The translations under genes and the position numbers were made by a program. A stretch of 64,000 nucleotides of DNA, from contig CP136067.1 of NCBI GenBank assembly GCA_032622095.1, positions 180,826,556-180,890,555 on the forward strand, read 5' to 3'. The notes beneath the pieces were generated by a model. The model was not told the DNA's origin, did not search any database, and was given only the letters and a program-made list of their open reading frames with translations. Below are positions 55,440-64,000 of this stretch, one piece after another. Positions within the stretch are counted from its first letter, which is position 1. Each line of letters begins with the position of its first letter. Source of the DNA: Siphonodentalium dalli. Taxonomy: Eukaryota; Mollusca; Scaphopoda; Gadilida; Siphonodentaliidae.

Positions 55440-55740
55440 ATGGCCGACTCATCAACCCCTAGAAGGCCTGTGTCGCGACATAAACTTACAGAAGATAATA
55501 TTTGTCGTGTGTGCGACTATTCTTTTTCGGGAGATGAACTCGCCGCATCAACGGGAAAGCTGCATCCGAGAGCAAAAAATAAGGTCGTCATCAAAAATGA
55601 TGCTTTAGAACTATTTAAAAGCATAAAATTAAGTGATTTCCTCGGTGTTTCAGATGACTTTTTTACGACAAATAATTTGATTTGCAATCCATGTTACAAT
55701 AAAGTAAATCAAATACACAGACATGAGTTCTATTTATATT
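55440..55740 (+). pseudogene. ZAD-like zinc-binding first exon, truncated by a MITE
   Basis: ATG 55440 (ACAATGGCC, good context) opens about 100 residues: a basic start (TPRRPVSRHKL), ICRVC (Cys22, Cys25), a helical middle (KNDALELFKSIKLSDFLGV) and LICNPC (Cys82, Cys85) followed by YNKVNQIHRHEF. Two CX2C pairs about 57 residues apart with a helical continuation resemble ZAD-type zinc domains. From 55741 the DNA is a TATGGGAGGCCAA MITE end, so the last 29 codons of the open frame (to 55829) are not part of the gene. It could be the first exon of a domesticated or transposon-derived gene; nothing further downstream is recognised. Opposite strand to COPA, inside a COPA intron. Confidence 0.5.
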
Positions 55741-56207
55741 TATGGGAGGCCAAGTTGGTACCATACGCAGGCCTATCTATCAGGTCTAGCACATCCTTCA
55801 AATTAATCCGAATCATACCGAATATATAATTTCGAAGCCATTTTTTCTGTCTCTGTTGTATTTGCAAGCCTCGCTTTCGATCGGAGAAATACCGACGAAA
55901 TTCCGCTCTGTATATATTTAGAGGGGACATTATGGGACAGTCTCCGCCCACTAACACTTGTTTATTAACCCATAACGGTTTCATTGGACGGAAATTAATT
56001 TACGCAATCAATCAGATTACGGAATCCCGAGGACTTGGAAATGAAATAGCGATGTTATCCGTCAGACCTAATATTCAATGTTGTTATGAATATTTAGGAA
56101 TGAGTTTACTTAGACTGGGTTTTACTGTACTTCAACAATTTTTATTATCATTATTTAAATTTTTTCTTACATTCTTTAACAATTATAAAAAATAATATAA
56201 ATTTGTT
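55741..56207. other. MITE end plus unassigned intronic DNA
   Basis: Begins with the TATGGGAGGCCAA terminus seen at 28554. No matching right terminus was found. The frame 55932-56195 shows no motif. Confidence 0.4.
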
Positions 56208-56284
56208 AGGCCAATGCATTCATGTATACATGTGAGGCGACCTATGGTCAACTCGCATATATAAGGGAATGCATTGGCACAGGG
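56160..56284. mobile_element. Hairpin of the GCATTCTCTTATATATGCGA family
   Basis: Spacer TTTTTTCTTACATTCTTTAA precedes a decayed hairpin (56208-56284: GGCCAATGCATTCATGTATA.. with ..GGGAATGCATTGGC, centre GACCTATGGTC). The spacer matches the one between the two hairpins at 62172-62385, so this is a half element. Confidence 0.7.
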
Positions 56285-56620
56285 TTTTCACAAAAATTCA
56301 TTAAATCATCCTGTAATTAATCAAAGTTAACTTTCAGCCTAGCATTTGGTCACATTCCAAAGATCGAAATCTGCTTAATACATACTAATGTTAAGCCCAC
56401 ACAGGGTATCTGCCCATTTCTGGTGAATGAATTCAAGGAGTTTCAAGGAGGTTCCAGTAGTCAATTCAAGGATTTTCAAGGACTGCCCCGACAATTTTCA
56501 AGGAGTTTCCAGGAACCAACTGTTGAACATTTAATACATGTGATACCACGTTTTCCACCATAATTTTAGCATTTTTAGCTTTTTAGGCCTTTATGGGTAA
56601 TTGCATTACCATAATTTAAA

Positions 56621-57025
56621 TTAATGGGAACATTTAACTAATACATGTAGTGTGATGACAGTAGAAGTTGAAGTACTAGAACTTGAAGAGGTGTTTTCGA
56701 TACGAGCAGATGTTCCCGGGCGGGCTGAGGTTGGTAGTACCGGTTGTACTAGTGATCTAACAGCTGTGACACTGACAGTTTGGGCTGCTTGTGGTGCTGG
56801 CTGCATAAGACTGGCAATGGGTACAGTCCCCTGGATTTCAATGTCATTTTTCTGGTGCTTCAAACTTTTTGCATGTGACACCAGGGCACTTTCGCCCATG
56901 TTTGCGACGTCAAATATTTTCTTGCATAACTGACATCTAGCGTTATATGTGTTGTTCTCAACCGCCTCCACCCATTTGAATTTGGCGCCCCATTGCGTCT
57001 GGTATTTGCATTTACCACCGGGCAT
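56621..57025 (-). pseudogene. BED-type zinc finger (hAT transposase N-terminus)
   Basis: 134 codons from ATG 57025. Residues 12-57 form the finger: WGAKFKWVEAV, CQLC (Cys31, Cys34), then His51 and His57 (CX2CX16HX5H) in ALVSHAKSLKHQKN. This is the DNA-binding module of hAT transposases and their domesticated relatives. The rest is low-complexity Ser/Thr/Pro (ENTSSSSSTSTSTV) and runs out at a stop. No RNase-H-like domain follows. It sits between hAT termini, so it is a transposase fragment rather than a host gene. It might still be spliced to missing exons elsewhere. Confidence 0.75.
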
Positions 57026-57269
57026 GTTATTTAAAATACTCGTAAACAGGAAATGAAGGTCATCGGAAGCGGATGTGATTTTTTTGTTTCGGTTTCGTTT
57101 TTGTTAATTTGTACGTTTTTATGTAAAACACGGGTTTCTAATGTCGAATGTATATATAATATACAAATTACCTCAATCCGATACAATAAAAATACACTAA
57201 TTACGCTACCTGGGTTTGAAAAGCTCAGAACTATTTTTTATCGTGTTCAATTTTATGATACTTCATAGG

Positions 57270-57430
57270 GGGGTCACATAATTGAAATAGACTCGCGAGT
57301 ATTGGTGTTTTGCGGGAAATGGAGTTACATCCCATGCTTCATTGGGGGGGTCACACAATTACAATTGACTCGAGATAATTGCCGCCAGCGGAAATTCAAA
57401 ATGGGGTTACTTCCCATATACCAACAACGC
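57270..57430. repeat. Tandem ~85-bp duplication inside the hAT relic
   Basis: CATNGGGGGGGTCACAYAATT, GACTCGMGA.. and GGGGTTACTTCCCATA / GGAGTTACATCCCATG occur twice in direct order. Confidence 0.7.
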
Positions 57431-57923
57431 GTTCGGAACTAAACTATCTATATTTATTGACTCCCGATGAATCGATATACCTGGGTTTAAGGGCTACATA
57501 GAATTCCAGGGTTTTCAAGGAGTGGGCATTCAATTCAAGGGTTTCAAGGGCCCTGGAAAATTGATTTTCCAAATCAAGGAGTTTCAAGGAATTCAAGGAG
57601 CCGCGGATACCCTGCCACACAAAGTAAATTTCCCGTTTCTCAGGCCTGTGCGCGTGGTCCCGGGACCACATACTAAAACATTTTCATTTGCATTCTGTCT
57701 GTCAGGGAAAGATTTAATCAGTATGAAATAATAGTGGTACATTGCATGGTCTTATAGAGACACTATGTTCTTTTCACCAATTTGTTAGAAATTAGTAACG
57801 CCCCACATAATGTTTGGAACTTGAAATTTTTAAGAAAGAGCATTCCAAATCACTGACAAAAATTTGCCTTTTTCTTGTAGTAAATGGCTTTACAATGAAC
57901 AGCTGGGTTGGTTGGTTGTTTAC

Positions 57924-58034
57924 CTCACATTGTCTCTTCTGTTCTGCGAGGTCTCCTTTGGGTAAATCCTTTCTGTATATCTCCATAGACAGACCAACAA
58001 TGTACTCTCTGCATATCTCAATTAGCTGCTGTGC
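57924..58034 (-). CDS. COPA exon
   Basis: Exactly 37 codons, phase 0 at both ends: [37 protein letters not shown]. The acceptor is TATTCCAG and the donor GAG followed by GTAAAC. The string [15 protein letters not shown] is unmistakable alpha-COP. It joins in phase to MAAYFTH of exon 53888. Confidence 0.97.
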
Positions 58035-58271
58035 CTGGAATAACAAAATCATACGTCAAAACTCAAAAATAAAGCCCCTTATACAGCTACCTTATATGCA
58101 TAAATCATACTACTAGAAGAGTAGTGATTGTATTGATATTGTGTTTAATCCAACTACACTTGCAATAGAAACAAATTGAGACAGGGCCCTGTGAACACCT
58201 ACACTCAGTTAATTGAGGGTATCTATCAGCCAATTATTAATCAACTATATACCCATATCAAGATACAACAA

Positions 58272-58525
58272 CAAGCCTTGAAATAGTGTGTCTGTCATTT
58301 GCAGAATGAGGTCCCCAGAGGGTGAATTTAGTGATGCTACCCCGCATAGCAGGCTAGCATCACCAAATTTACCCTCTGGGGACCTCATTCTGCTTACAAC
58401 TCAGCATAATGAGTTTCCCAGAGGGTGAATTTGGTGATGCTACCCCGCTATGTGGGGTAGCATCACTAAATTCACCCTCTGGGGACCTCATTCTGCAAAT
58501 GACAGACACACTATTTCAAGGCTTG
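58272..58525. mobile_element. Double-hairpin hAT-like MITE, copy 1
   Basis: Termini CAAGCCTTGAAATAG / CTATTTCAAGGCTTG, flanked by TACAACAA and AACAACAA (7 of 8 identical). The interior has two tandem hairpins, each built from CAGAATGAGGTCCCCAGAGG and its inverse with a GCATAGC-type tip, joined by CTTACAACTCAGC. Confidence 0.9.
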
Positions 58526-58544
58526 AACAACAACATTTCTTCAA

Positions 58545-58940
58545 AATATGCTTTAGTTATCAGAATCGATTAATTGCAACAAAATAAGGCTAACCACTGT
58601 CAACAATGGTATCAAATTTCACGAAACGTATTATTTATCAACATTTTATTAAACGAAATATGGCTGTATTATGACTTGAGTATCACAAAATTTGGCCGTA
58701 TTACCACTTGATTTTAGAGTTATCCATTTCATCTGCAATTTTGTCCGAGACCATCGGTTTGACGACTGTTTTCTAGGCCACAAATAATTGCACATCTCGA
58801 GAAATAACAAACTTAAAAAATCGATATCTGATCACTCTGAGCTTTGATGGGTGGTTCCTCGACTTGAATAAAATATTTTTTAACCCCGAAGCCAAAGAAA
58901 TAGTAATTTGGGAGCGTTAAATCGGATAATACGTCTTTAA
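58545..58940. repeat. Family C copy
   Basis: TTAGTTATCAGAATCGATTA, ACTTGATTTTAGAGTTATCC, TCGATATCTGATCACTCTGA, GGGAGCGTTAAATCGGATAA follow the module order of 34082-35600. A short internal duplication (AAATNTGGCYGTATTA) is present. Confidence 0.75.
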
Positions 58941-59130
58941 GCGGTTGCCTGCATCTCTCCAAATGTTATTACCGAATGGTCCCAAATCATTGAAATGATA
59001 TGACAAGTACACAGACAAGATAATTGATTTTCAGGAACGTCAAAACTATTAATTCATGCAAACCCCAGCGTGATGCCTGGCAGCAAGATACACATTTGTT
59101 ATGAAGGGGTTGACAGGAAAACAGCCTTAA

Positions 59131-59484
59131 CCATTTCTTGACGGGAGCAACGTAAAGATCATGTGCCAGTGCATCCTCTGATATATAAGGTAAATATTGT
59201 TTGTTAGGCCAATGCGTTCTCTTATATATGCGAGGCCCCCTATGAAATTTTGCGAAAACCCTATTGCAAATAAGTGACAATCAATGGAATAAATCCGAAT
59301 TGCGAAATTGCCAATGCATTCTCTTATTGGGAGCCTCACATATATAAGTGAATACATTGTCCTAACAATATTTATCTTGACCTTGTAAACCAGTGCATTC
59401 CCTATGAGAGACTCACATATATAAGAGAATGCACTGGCACAGGATCATTAATACTGCACCAGCCCGGCTCCCATGATGAAAGGG
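59131..59484. mobile_element. piggyBac-like double-hairpin MITE, copy 1 (degraded)
   Basis: TTAA on both sides (59127-59130 and 59485-59488). Termini CCATTTCTTGACGGGAGC and GGCTCCCATGATGAAAGGG. Two hairpin regions (about 59163-59240 and 59310-59440) use GCATTCTCTTATATATGCGA-like arms with many changes and an internal insertion. Confidence 0.75.
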
Positions 59485-59536
59485 TTAATATAATGCAGTA
59501 GTGTTCCCTTATTGCACATAGCATTGGATCACCCAC

Positions 59537-60173
59537 ATAATTCCTGTTGACCATATCATAAATACTTCATCAATACCTAAACTACTGACCAAGTGTGTGT
59601 GTATATATATACGTGTGTGTATATGTTTTCTAGTGCTAGCGTTTGCACTGTCACAACATCATTCTACATATAATATATTCCACTTAATGGGTGCATACAT
59701 TTACAGGGGAGCTATTGTCAAGCAAGGGCATTGCGTTTGCTGACTCTTTGGGGAGAGAGATTCTTCTAAGCGAATCCAACTCCAACTAGAGTTCCTTTTG
59801 TAATTGTATGCAACTGCTTATGGAGTGCTGTTGTGACAGTGCATCCTAACGTATGTATGTACGGCTGTGTGTGTGTCTGCGTAATGTGTTAGATTGTATA
59901 TGCGTACGGGTGTGGTCGAGAGGGTGTGTGTTGTCTGTTGATGTGATATGTAAGCTCGTGTTCATGTACATACAATAATAATGATATTCTTTTCCTCTGT
60001 AGTTTGTTCTCTTGTCTGTCTTTTCATTACTTCTTGATTGCTAACTGTATTTATGTTACATTCATGTACCCTATGTCTTTTGTTAAATCTTCAATACTGG
60101 AGGCAATAAAGATATATATAATTCCTGTTGACCATATCAATGCTTCATCAATCACTAAACTACTGACCAAGTT
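59537..60173. repeat. Pair of ~56-bp direct repeats around a ~525-bp segment
   Basis: ATAATTCCTGTTGACCATAT.. CTACTGACCAAG occurs at 59537-59593 and 60118-60173. The intervening DNA starts with a GT/AT microsatellite and ends GGAGGCAATAAAGATATATAT, like a retroelement 3' end with a polyadenylation signal. It is either a very long target duplication or an old tandem duplication. Confidence 0.55.
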
Positions 60174-60198
60174 TCCATTTATACCTGAATACTGAACT

Positions 60199-60440
60199 CA
60201 AGCCTTGAAATAGGGTGTCTGTCATTTGCAGAATGAGGTCCCCAGAGGGTGAATTTAGTGATGCTACCCCGCATAGCGGGCTAGCATCACCAAATTCACC
60301 CTCTGGGAACCTCATTCTGCTGAGGTGTAAGCAGAATGAGGTCCCCAGAGGGTGATTTTGGTGATGCTAGTCCGCTATGCGGGGTAGCATCACTAAATTA
60401 ACCCTCTGGGGACCTCATTCTGCTTACACCTCAAGGCTTC
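60199..60440. mobile_element. Double-hairpin hAT-like MITE, copy 2, next to a COPA donor
   Basis: Left end CAAGCCTTGAAATAG, right end CTCAAGGCTTC (terminal G changed to C). Perfect 8-bp duplication ACTGAACT (60191-60198, 60441-60448). Two tandem GAATGAGGTCCCC hairpins as in the copy at 58272. Its right edge lies 13 bp from the COPA donor GT (60453-60454). Confidence 0.92.
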
Positions 60441-60454
60441 ACTGAACTACATAC

Positions 60455-60641
60455 CTCTGCAATCTCTTGTTTATTGTCGACTACCAACAACGGAACACTT
60501 AGCAGAATACTCCTGAATTTGTCAGCAGCCTCTTGGAATTTCCCGCCCGTCGTCATTTGATATGCCACTTGTAACTGCTGTACTAGAGTGTTGAGTTTGA
60601 GACCGACTGCTGGTGTGCCACCCCTGGCTCCTGATTCCTTC
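60455..60641 (-). CDS. COPA exon
   Basis: One base completing the split Trp codon plus 62 codons: [62 protein letters not shown]. The acceptor is CTCTTCACAG and the donor GAG followed by GTATGT. The [21 protein letters not shown] segment is nearly invariant in animal alpha-COP. Confidence 0.98.
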
Positions 60642-61256
60642 CTGTGAAGAGCGAGAAACAAAATGATTGAAAAAAGCTCTGCTTCATACGATATGATCCT
60701 CATGAAGATAAACATTAAAGGGGTACTGTACGCCATTTTCAATAAATTCCTGGTAATAACAACAAACTAATATCGATAATATATAGAAAACTAGGTAATT
60801 TGAGTCAAAGATGTATTCTGTAAACGTTCATTTTAATAGGTTATCTTAAAATCAAAGTTATTAATTTGATATAAATTTAATGTAACTTCGTACTCAACAG
60901 ACTTTCAAATAATGGAAATCTGGTTACCTCATTCTACGACTCAGAAACTTTAGAAACCAACAACAACATTTGAGTACAATATCCCTTTAAAAGCTCTTCC
61001 ATGGCATATGATATATGTGGCATTGCCTAGTTAGAATACATGACGCATTGAATGCCTGCAAATGGCATTCAAAACAAACAAAATACACAAATCAATTTTG
61101 ACCCCCCTACAGGCTGTTCTAATTTGGTCGTGTGATTTGTTCAATTAACATGTAACTGATCAGGTAATGTCGACTTTAGAGTGAACAATATAGAATATAT
61201 CAATCAACTACAGAAACATATTCAGATGAGGCAATTTCTAATGAAGAAATAGTTAA
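60642..61256 (-). other. COPA intron, nothing recognised
   Basis: Unique-looking AT-rich sequence, no structure seen. It begins about 60 bp after AAAGGGGTACTGTACGCC, a phrase reminiscent of 12990-13010. Confidence 0.4.
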
Positions 61257-61512
61257 CCCTTCCATGACTGGAGCTTCCTGAAATTATGCGAAAACCCTGT
61301 GTGCCAATGCATTCTCTTATATATGCGAGTCTCCCATAGGGTGCCTCACACATATAAGAGAATGCATTGGCCTAACAATATTTACCTTGACCTTGCAGGC
61401 CAGTGCATTCTCTTCTATATGTGAGGTTTCCTATGGGAACTCGCATATATAAGAGAATGCACTGGCACATGATCTTTAATGCTGCACCAGCGCAGATCCC
61501 ACCATGAAAGGG
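61257..61512. mobile_element. piggyBac-like double-hairpin MITE, copy 2
   Basis: TTAA duplications at 61253-61256 and 61513-61516. Termini CCCTTCCATGACTGGAGC and CACCATGAAAGGG. Two hairpins (61298-61375 and about 61400-61470) with GCATTCTCTTATATATGCGA arms, separated by CCTAACAATATTTACCTTGA. Confidence 0.88.
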
Positions 61513-61689
61513 TTAATAAAGAAATAATTGTTACCAAACTAGATCTCAAAATTTTGCATAACAGATCTTCGGTGAATGATTGATTCCACATCAAAACTTA
61601 CATCAGGTGTGTTAGTTAGAAAGGGGCACATATTAACTCACTTATCTCTTCCACCCACAAGTATTTGTCAACAAAGTCACAGTACTGAC

Positions 61690-61716
61690 AATAATAATAA
61701 TAATAATAATAATAAT
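61690..61716. repeat. (AAT)n microsatellite
   Basis: About nine AAT units directly before the MITE at 61727. Confidence 0.95.
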
Positions 61717-61726
61717 GACCAGTTTT

Positions 61727-61976
61727 CAAGCCTTGAATTAGCGTGCCTGTCATTTGCATAATGAGGTCCCCAGAGGGTGGATTTAGTGATGCTACCCCGC
61801 ATAGCGGGTTAGCATCACCAAATTCACCCTCTAGGAACCTCATTCTGCTGAGTTGTAAGCAGAATGAGGTCCCCAGAGGGTGAATTTGGTGATGCTACCC
61901 CGCTATGCAGGGTAGCATCACTAAATTCACCCTCTGGGGACCTCATTCTGCAAATCACACGCTATTTCAAGGCTTG
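61727..61976. mobile_element. Double-hairpin hAT-like MITE, copy 3
   Basis: Ends CAAGCCTTGAATTAG / GCTATTTCAAGGCTTG, perfect 8-bp duplication CCAGTTTT (61719-61726, 61977-61984). Two tandem GAATGAGGTCCCCAGAGG hairpins joined by CTGAGTTGTAAGC. Confidence 0.95.
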
Positions 61977-62039
61977 CCAGTTTTATATACCGATTAACCA
62001 AGTACATGCTCCAACAAAATACGATTTATTTTCCGTTAA

Positions 62040-62400
62040 CCCTTTACCCAACAAACCGGCCAAATAAAGCTTCAACAGCCTAAAATATCTTCGGTCTGTC
62101 TCAATAGAACCATACAAATATGGATATCATTGGAACCGGCTCCTTGATCACATTGTGATAGTTACAGTTATGCCCTGTGCCAATGCATTCTCTTATATAT
62201 GCGAGTCGATCATAGGTCGCCTCGCATATATAAGAGAATGCATTGGTCTTTTTTTACCATTTTTTCTTACATTCTTTAACAATTTTATAATTTTTAATGT
62301 GTTAAGCCAATGCATTCTCTTATATATGCGAGGCGACCTATGGTCGACTCGCATATATAAGAGAATGCATTGGCACAGGGCCCTTCTGTTGGGTAAAGGG
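62040..62400. mobile_element. piggyBac-like double-hairpin MITE, copy 3 (best preserved)
   Basis: TTAA at 62036-62039 and 62401-62404. Perfect terminal inverted repeat CCCTTTACCCAACA / TGTTGGGTAAAGGG. Two near-perfect hairpins (62172-62247 and 62305-62380), each GCCAATGCATTCTCTTATAT with its inverse and a GGTCGAC/GATCATAGGTCGCC tip, separated by ACATTCTTTAACAATTTTAT. CCCTTT-type ends with TTAA targets are the piggyBac signature. Confidence 0.92.
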
Positions 62401-62425
62401 TTAACTAAGGAAATGTTCTACTAAC

Positions 62426-62562
62426 CAGTTCCGATGTGGATTGCCAAACAGAGGTGTTACAGATGGCATGCCTTGGTAACATGTTCTAGCTCTCGAGTGA
62501 GTTTGAAGGAATAACTGTTTGTATGTGTCAAAGTGCACCACTCCTATCTGGTCGTGTAGCAG
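62426..62562 (-). CDS. COPA exon (most 5' one in the window)
   Basis: 45 codons plus two bases of a split Trp codon: LLHDQIGVVHFDTYKQLFLQ, THSRARTCYQGMPSVTPLFG, NPHRN. The acceptor is CTATCACAG and the donor TG followed by GTTAGT. It matches the alpha-COP segment after the central beta-propeller/solenoid region (RLLHDQxGVxxFxxYKxLFLQ). Upstream coding exons are not visible in 62563-64000 and must lie beyond the right edge. With the six exons to the left this makes 283 residues of the C-terminal part. Confidence 0.97.
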
Positions 62563-62968
62563 CTGTGATAGAGAAAAAAAAGTCTGTTAAAGGCCCACTT
62601 AATTTTCGAGTCACCGATTATTTATGTTTATTTATTTATTTTTTTTTTTATTATATATTTTTATTCAGACCAAATCATTTATACAGTACACATTGTAGAT
62701 ACATTATCTCAATAAACTTGTTAGACTAAATTAATTAAAGCATCATTGTCTCATATTGTCTGGGATTTTTTTTTTCTTTGGGGGGAGGGGAGGGGATTGG
62801 GCTGGCTTGAACTTGAAATTATCAAGAAATGTGTTGTTTCTTTGAATGTATGTAATTTATGTTTATAGTGGTATGATGTACGGTTTTAATAAGAATCTAT
62901 GCCTTAAAGATATATTATGTACTTATTCGGGTGCGTGAACCTATTAAGTTAGTATTCAGACTAGTGAT
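62563..62968 (-). other. COPA intron with homopolymer tracts
   Basis: T-rich (62630-62665, 62768-62778) and G-rich (62780-62795) tracts. The last 60 bp carry the ATTATGTACTTATTCGGGTG block of the 1-873 family. Confidence 0.5.
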
Positions 62969-63585
62969 GCGGACCGGACTGGACCACCTTGGGTGGTCCG
63001 GTCCACTGCCAAGGCGGTCCAGTCCGGTCCAGTCGAGGCCATTCCGGTCCGGTACACATGCCTGGACCGGTCCAAAACGGTCCGGTCCACCTATAATAGG
63101 CTATATGTTAATAAATTGTCTGTTTTCTAAAGTTTTTACTCTGTACGTATAGTACAAACTATTAGGTTACTGAGTTCAGCGCATTACAATGTGTCCATAT
63201 ATGTTAAAATTTACATTATTTGCCGATTGTATGCATCATTATCTGCATCATTATATGCATCATTACTGGGAACGATGCACGATAATAGTATTTCTAGTAA
63301 TGCGAACATTCACTAATTAAATGTATTGGACAGATATATAGGTAGCTATAGGGCCAGAATGTGTTATAACCAATCTAACATGGCACTCAACTGATCATCG
63401 TATGCATGATTCGTATCATACTTATTTTCATTAAATTGAAATTTAAACGAAATAACTTTACTGATGACAATTATACAAATGTGTACTAATATGACTACTA
63501 CATTAATATTTGAGTCTAGGAGATTGTGATGGCTGATTGTATAGTCCTGACAATTACAGTTACATGTATACACCTAAGTACAACT
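62969..63585. repeat. 595-bp repeat with GGACC-rich end, copy 2 (inverted)
   Basis: Reverse-orientation counterpart of 41292-41886, with the GC-rich GGACCGG block at its left (62969-63095) and the TTAGGTGTATACATG-like end at its right. It contains a small triplication of TGCATCATTATNTGCATCAT at 63230-63265 not seen in the other copy. Confidence 0.85.
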
Positions 63586-63597
63586 ACTATATATATA

Positions 63598-63742
63598 CGA
63601 TAATAGCATAGTGTTTGAGATGTGTTTTAAATCTCAATGAGTTAGAAGTATGATTTTTCGTGAGGCTCTGCCGAGCGAAAAACATACTTCTAACGAGTTG
63701 AGATAAAACACATCTCAACACACACTATGCTATTGTCGTATT
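63598..63742. mobile_element. ~140-bp hairpin MITE
   Basis: AATAGCATAGTGTTTGAGAT.. GAGTTAGAAGTATGATTTTTCG pairs with CGAAAAACATACTTCTAACG.. ATCTCAACACACACTATGCTATT, centre near 63671. The tip TGAGGCTCTGCCGAGCG resembles the GAGCCTCGG tip of the hairpin at 9108-9250. Confidence 0.85.
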
Positions 63743-64000
63743 TATCTTATGCCAACTGACACTGTCATTTTTGGTCAAATTATGCCTAATTTATGGCAGT
63801 TTTCAGACAAAAACGACCTACATTTTGGTCATTTCGAAGAGCAATTCGCGTTACGCATGAATACGCATTTACAGTACATGTGATGAGGTCGCGAATTTAT
63901 GGAACATTGGGGTGATTTGTCAGCAACAAACAAGATATAAGTCCTGATTTAATATGAATCCATGTACATAAATCGGAACAGTGAAATTCTTTCAATAACA
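63743..64000. other. Window end, nothing recognised
   Basis: No exon of COPA or other gene is seen. Confidence 0.4.

Larger units (their letters stand above)
56402..57614 (-). mobile_element. hAT-type element carrying only a BED-finger exon
   Basis: Left terminus CAGGGTATCTGC and right terminus GCGGATACCCTG are inverted. Both flanks carry CCACAC(A), compatible with a 7-8-bp target duplication. Both subterminal regions are filled with TTCAAGGAGTTTCAAGGA-type words (56430-56520 and 57500-57600), as expected for clustered transposase-binding sites. The only coding content is the BED exon on the minus strand. The catalytic and dimerisation domains are absent, so this is a 1.2-kb deletion derivative. 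Confidence 0.75.

Noticed and set aside
55268-56131. Extending the Pogo-like element to GGTTTTACTG-TA at about 56119-56130
   Set aside because: The end at 55267 pairs with the left TIR over more than 20 bp, while the outer one matches only about 10, so the shorter element was preferred.
1-64000. tRNA, snRNA or rRNA genes
   Set aside because: No convincing A/B box pair with a cloverleaf, and no rRNA-like conserved stretch was seen by eye. A tRNA or Rfam scan could still reveal a decayed copy.

Overview
The window is metazoan nuclear DNA: AT-rich, intron-rich and packed with transposable elements. It carries one clear conserved host gene. The repeat content (non-LTR retroelements, a Ty3/gypsy-like gag remnant, dense hairpin MITEs, arrays of roughly 150-165 bp modules resembling bivalve 'pearl' elements) suggests a marine lophotrochozoan such as a mollusc or brachiopod. 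That placement is inference; species cannot be read from the sequence.

Left part (1-45 kb): a gene-poor repeat desert. It holds a MITE with a non-LTR tail inside (874-2116), a giant imperfect palindrome (2225-5065), a decayed gag with a CCHC knuckle followed by a C2H2 ORF carrying an 18-bp repeat tract (7735-10500), a 24/22-bp minisatellite (10690-11697), palindromes nested in palindromes (13022-13706), an almost complete LINE with coiled-coil/SGNH ORF1 and APE-RT ORF2 (about 19.6-25.97 kb), many hairpin MITEs, a repeat rich in TCAAGGTCA half-sites (35.8-38.1 kb), a 122-bp array (38.2-38.9 kb) and a Helentron-like modular element split by a poly-C hAT-like insertion (39.7-43.4 kb).

Right part (45-64 kb): the 3' end of COPA, coatomer subunit alpha, on the minus strand. 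Seven coding exons with GT-AG borders and continuous phase encode 283 C-terminal residues; the 5' part lies beyond the right edge. The introns hold transposons, a nested unidentified ORF with its own promoter-like motifs (49862-50702), a ZAD-like zinc-finger exon (55440) and a hAT relic with a BED finger (56402-57614).

Most notable: (1) the COPA stop-codon region is tandemly duplicated in frame into the 3' UTR; (2) a COPA 3' splice site is tandemly duplicated, and use of the outer copy would give an immediate stop; (3) hAT-like MITEs with 8-bp target duplications and piggyBac-like MITEs with TTAA duplications share the same architecture of two tandem hairpins between short TIRs; (4) a perfect 132-bp palindrome without spacer lies in the last COPA intron. 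No tRNA, rRNA or CRISPR array was recognised.
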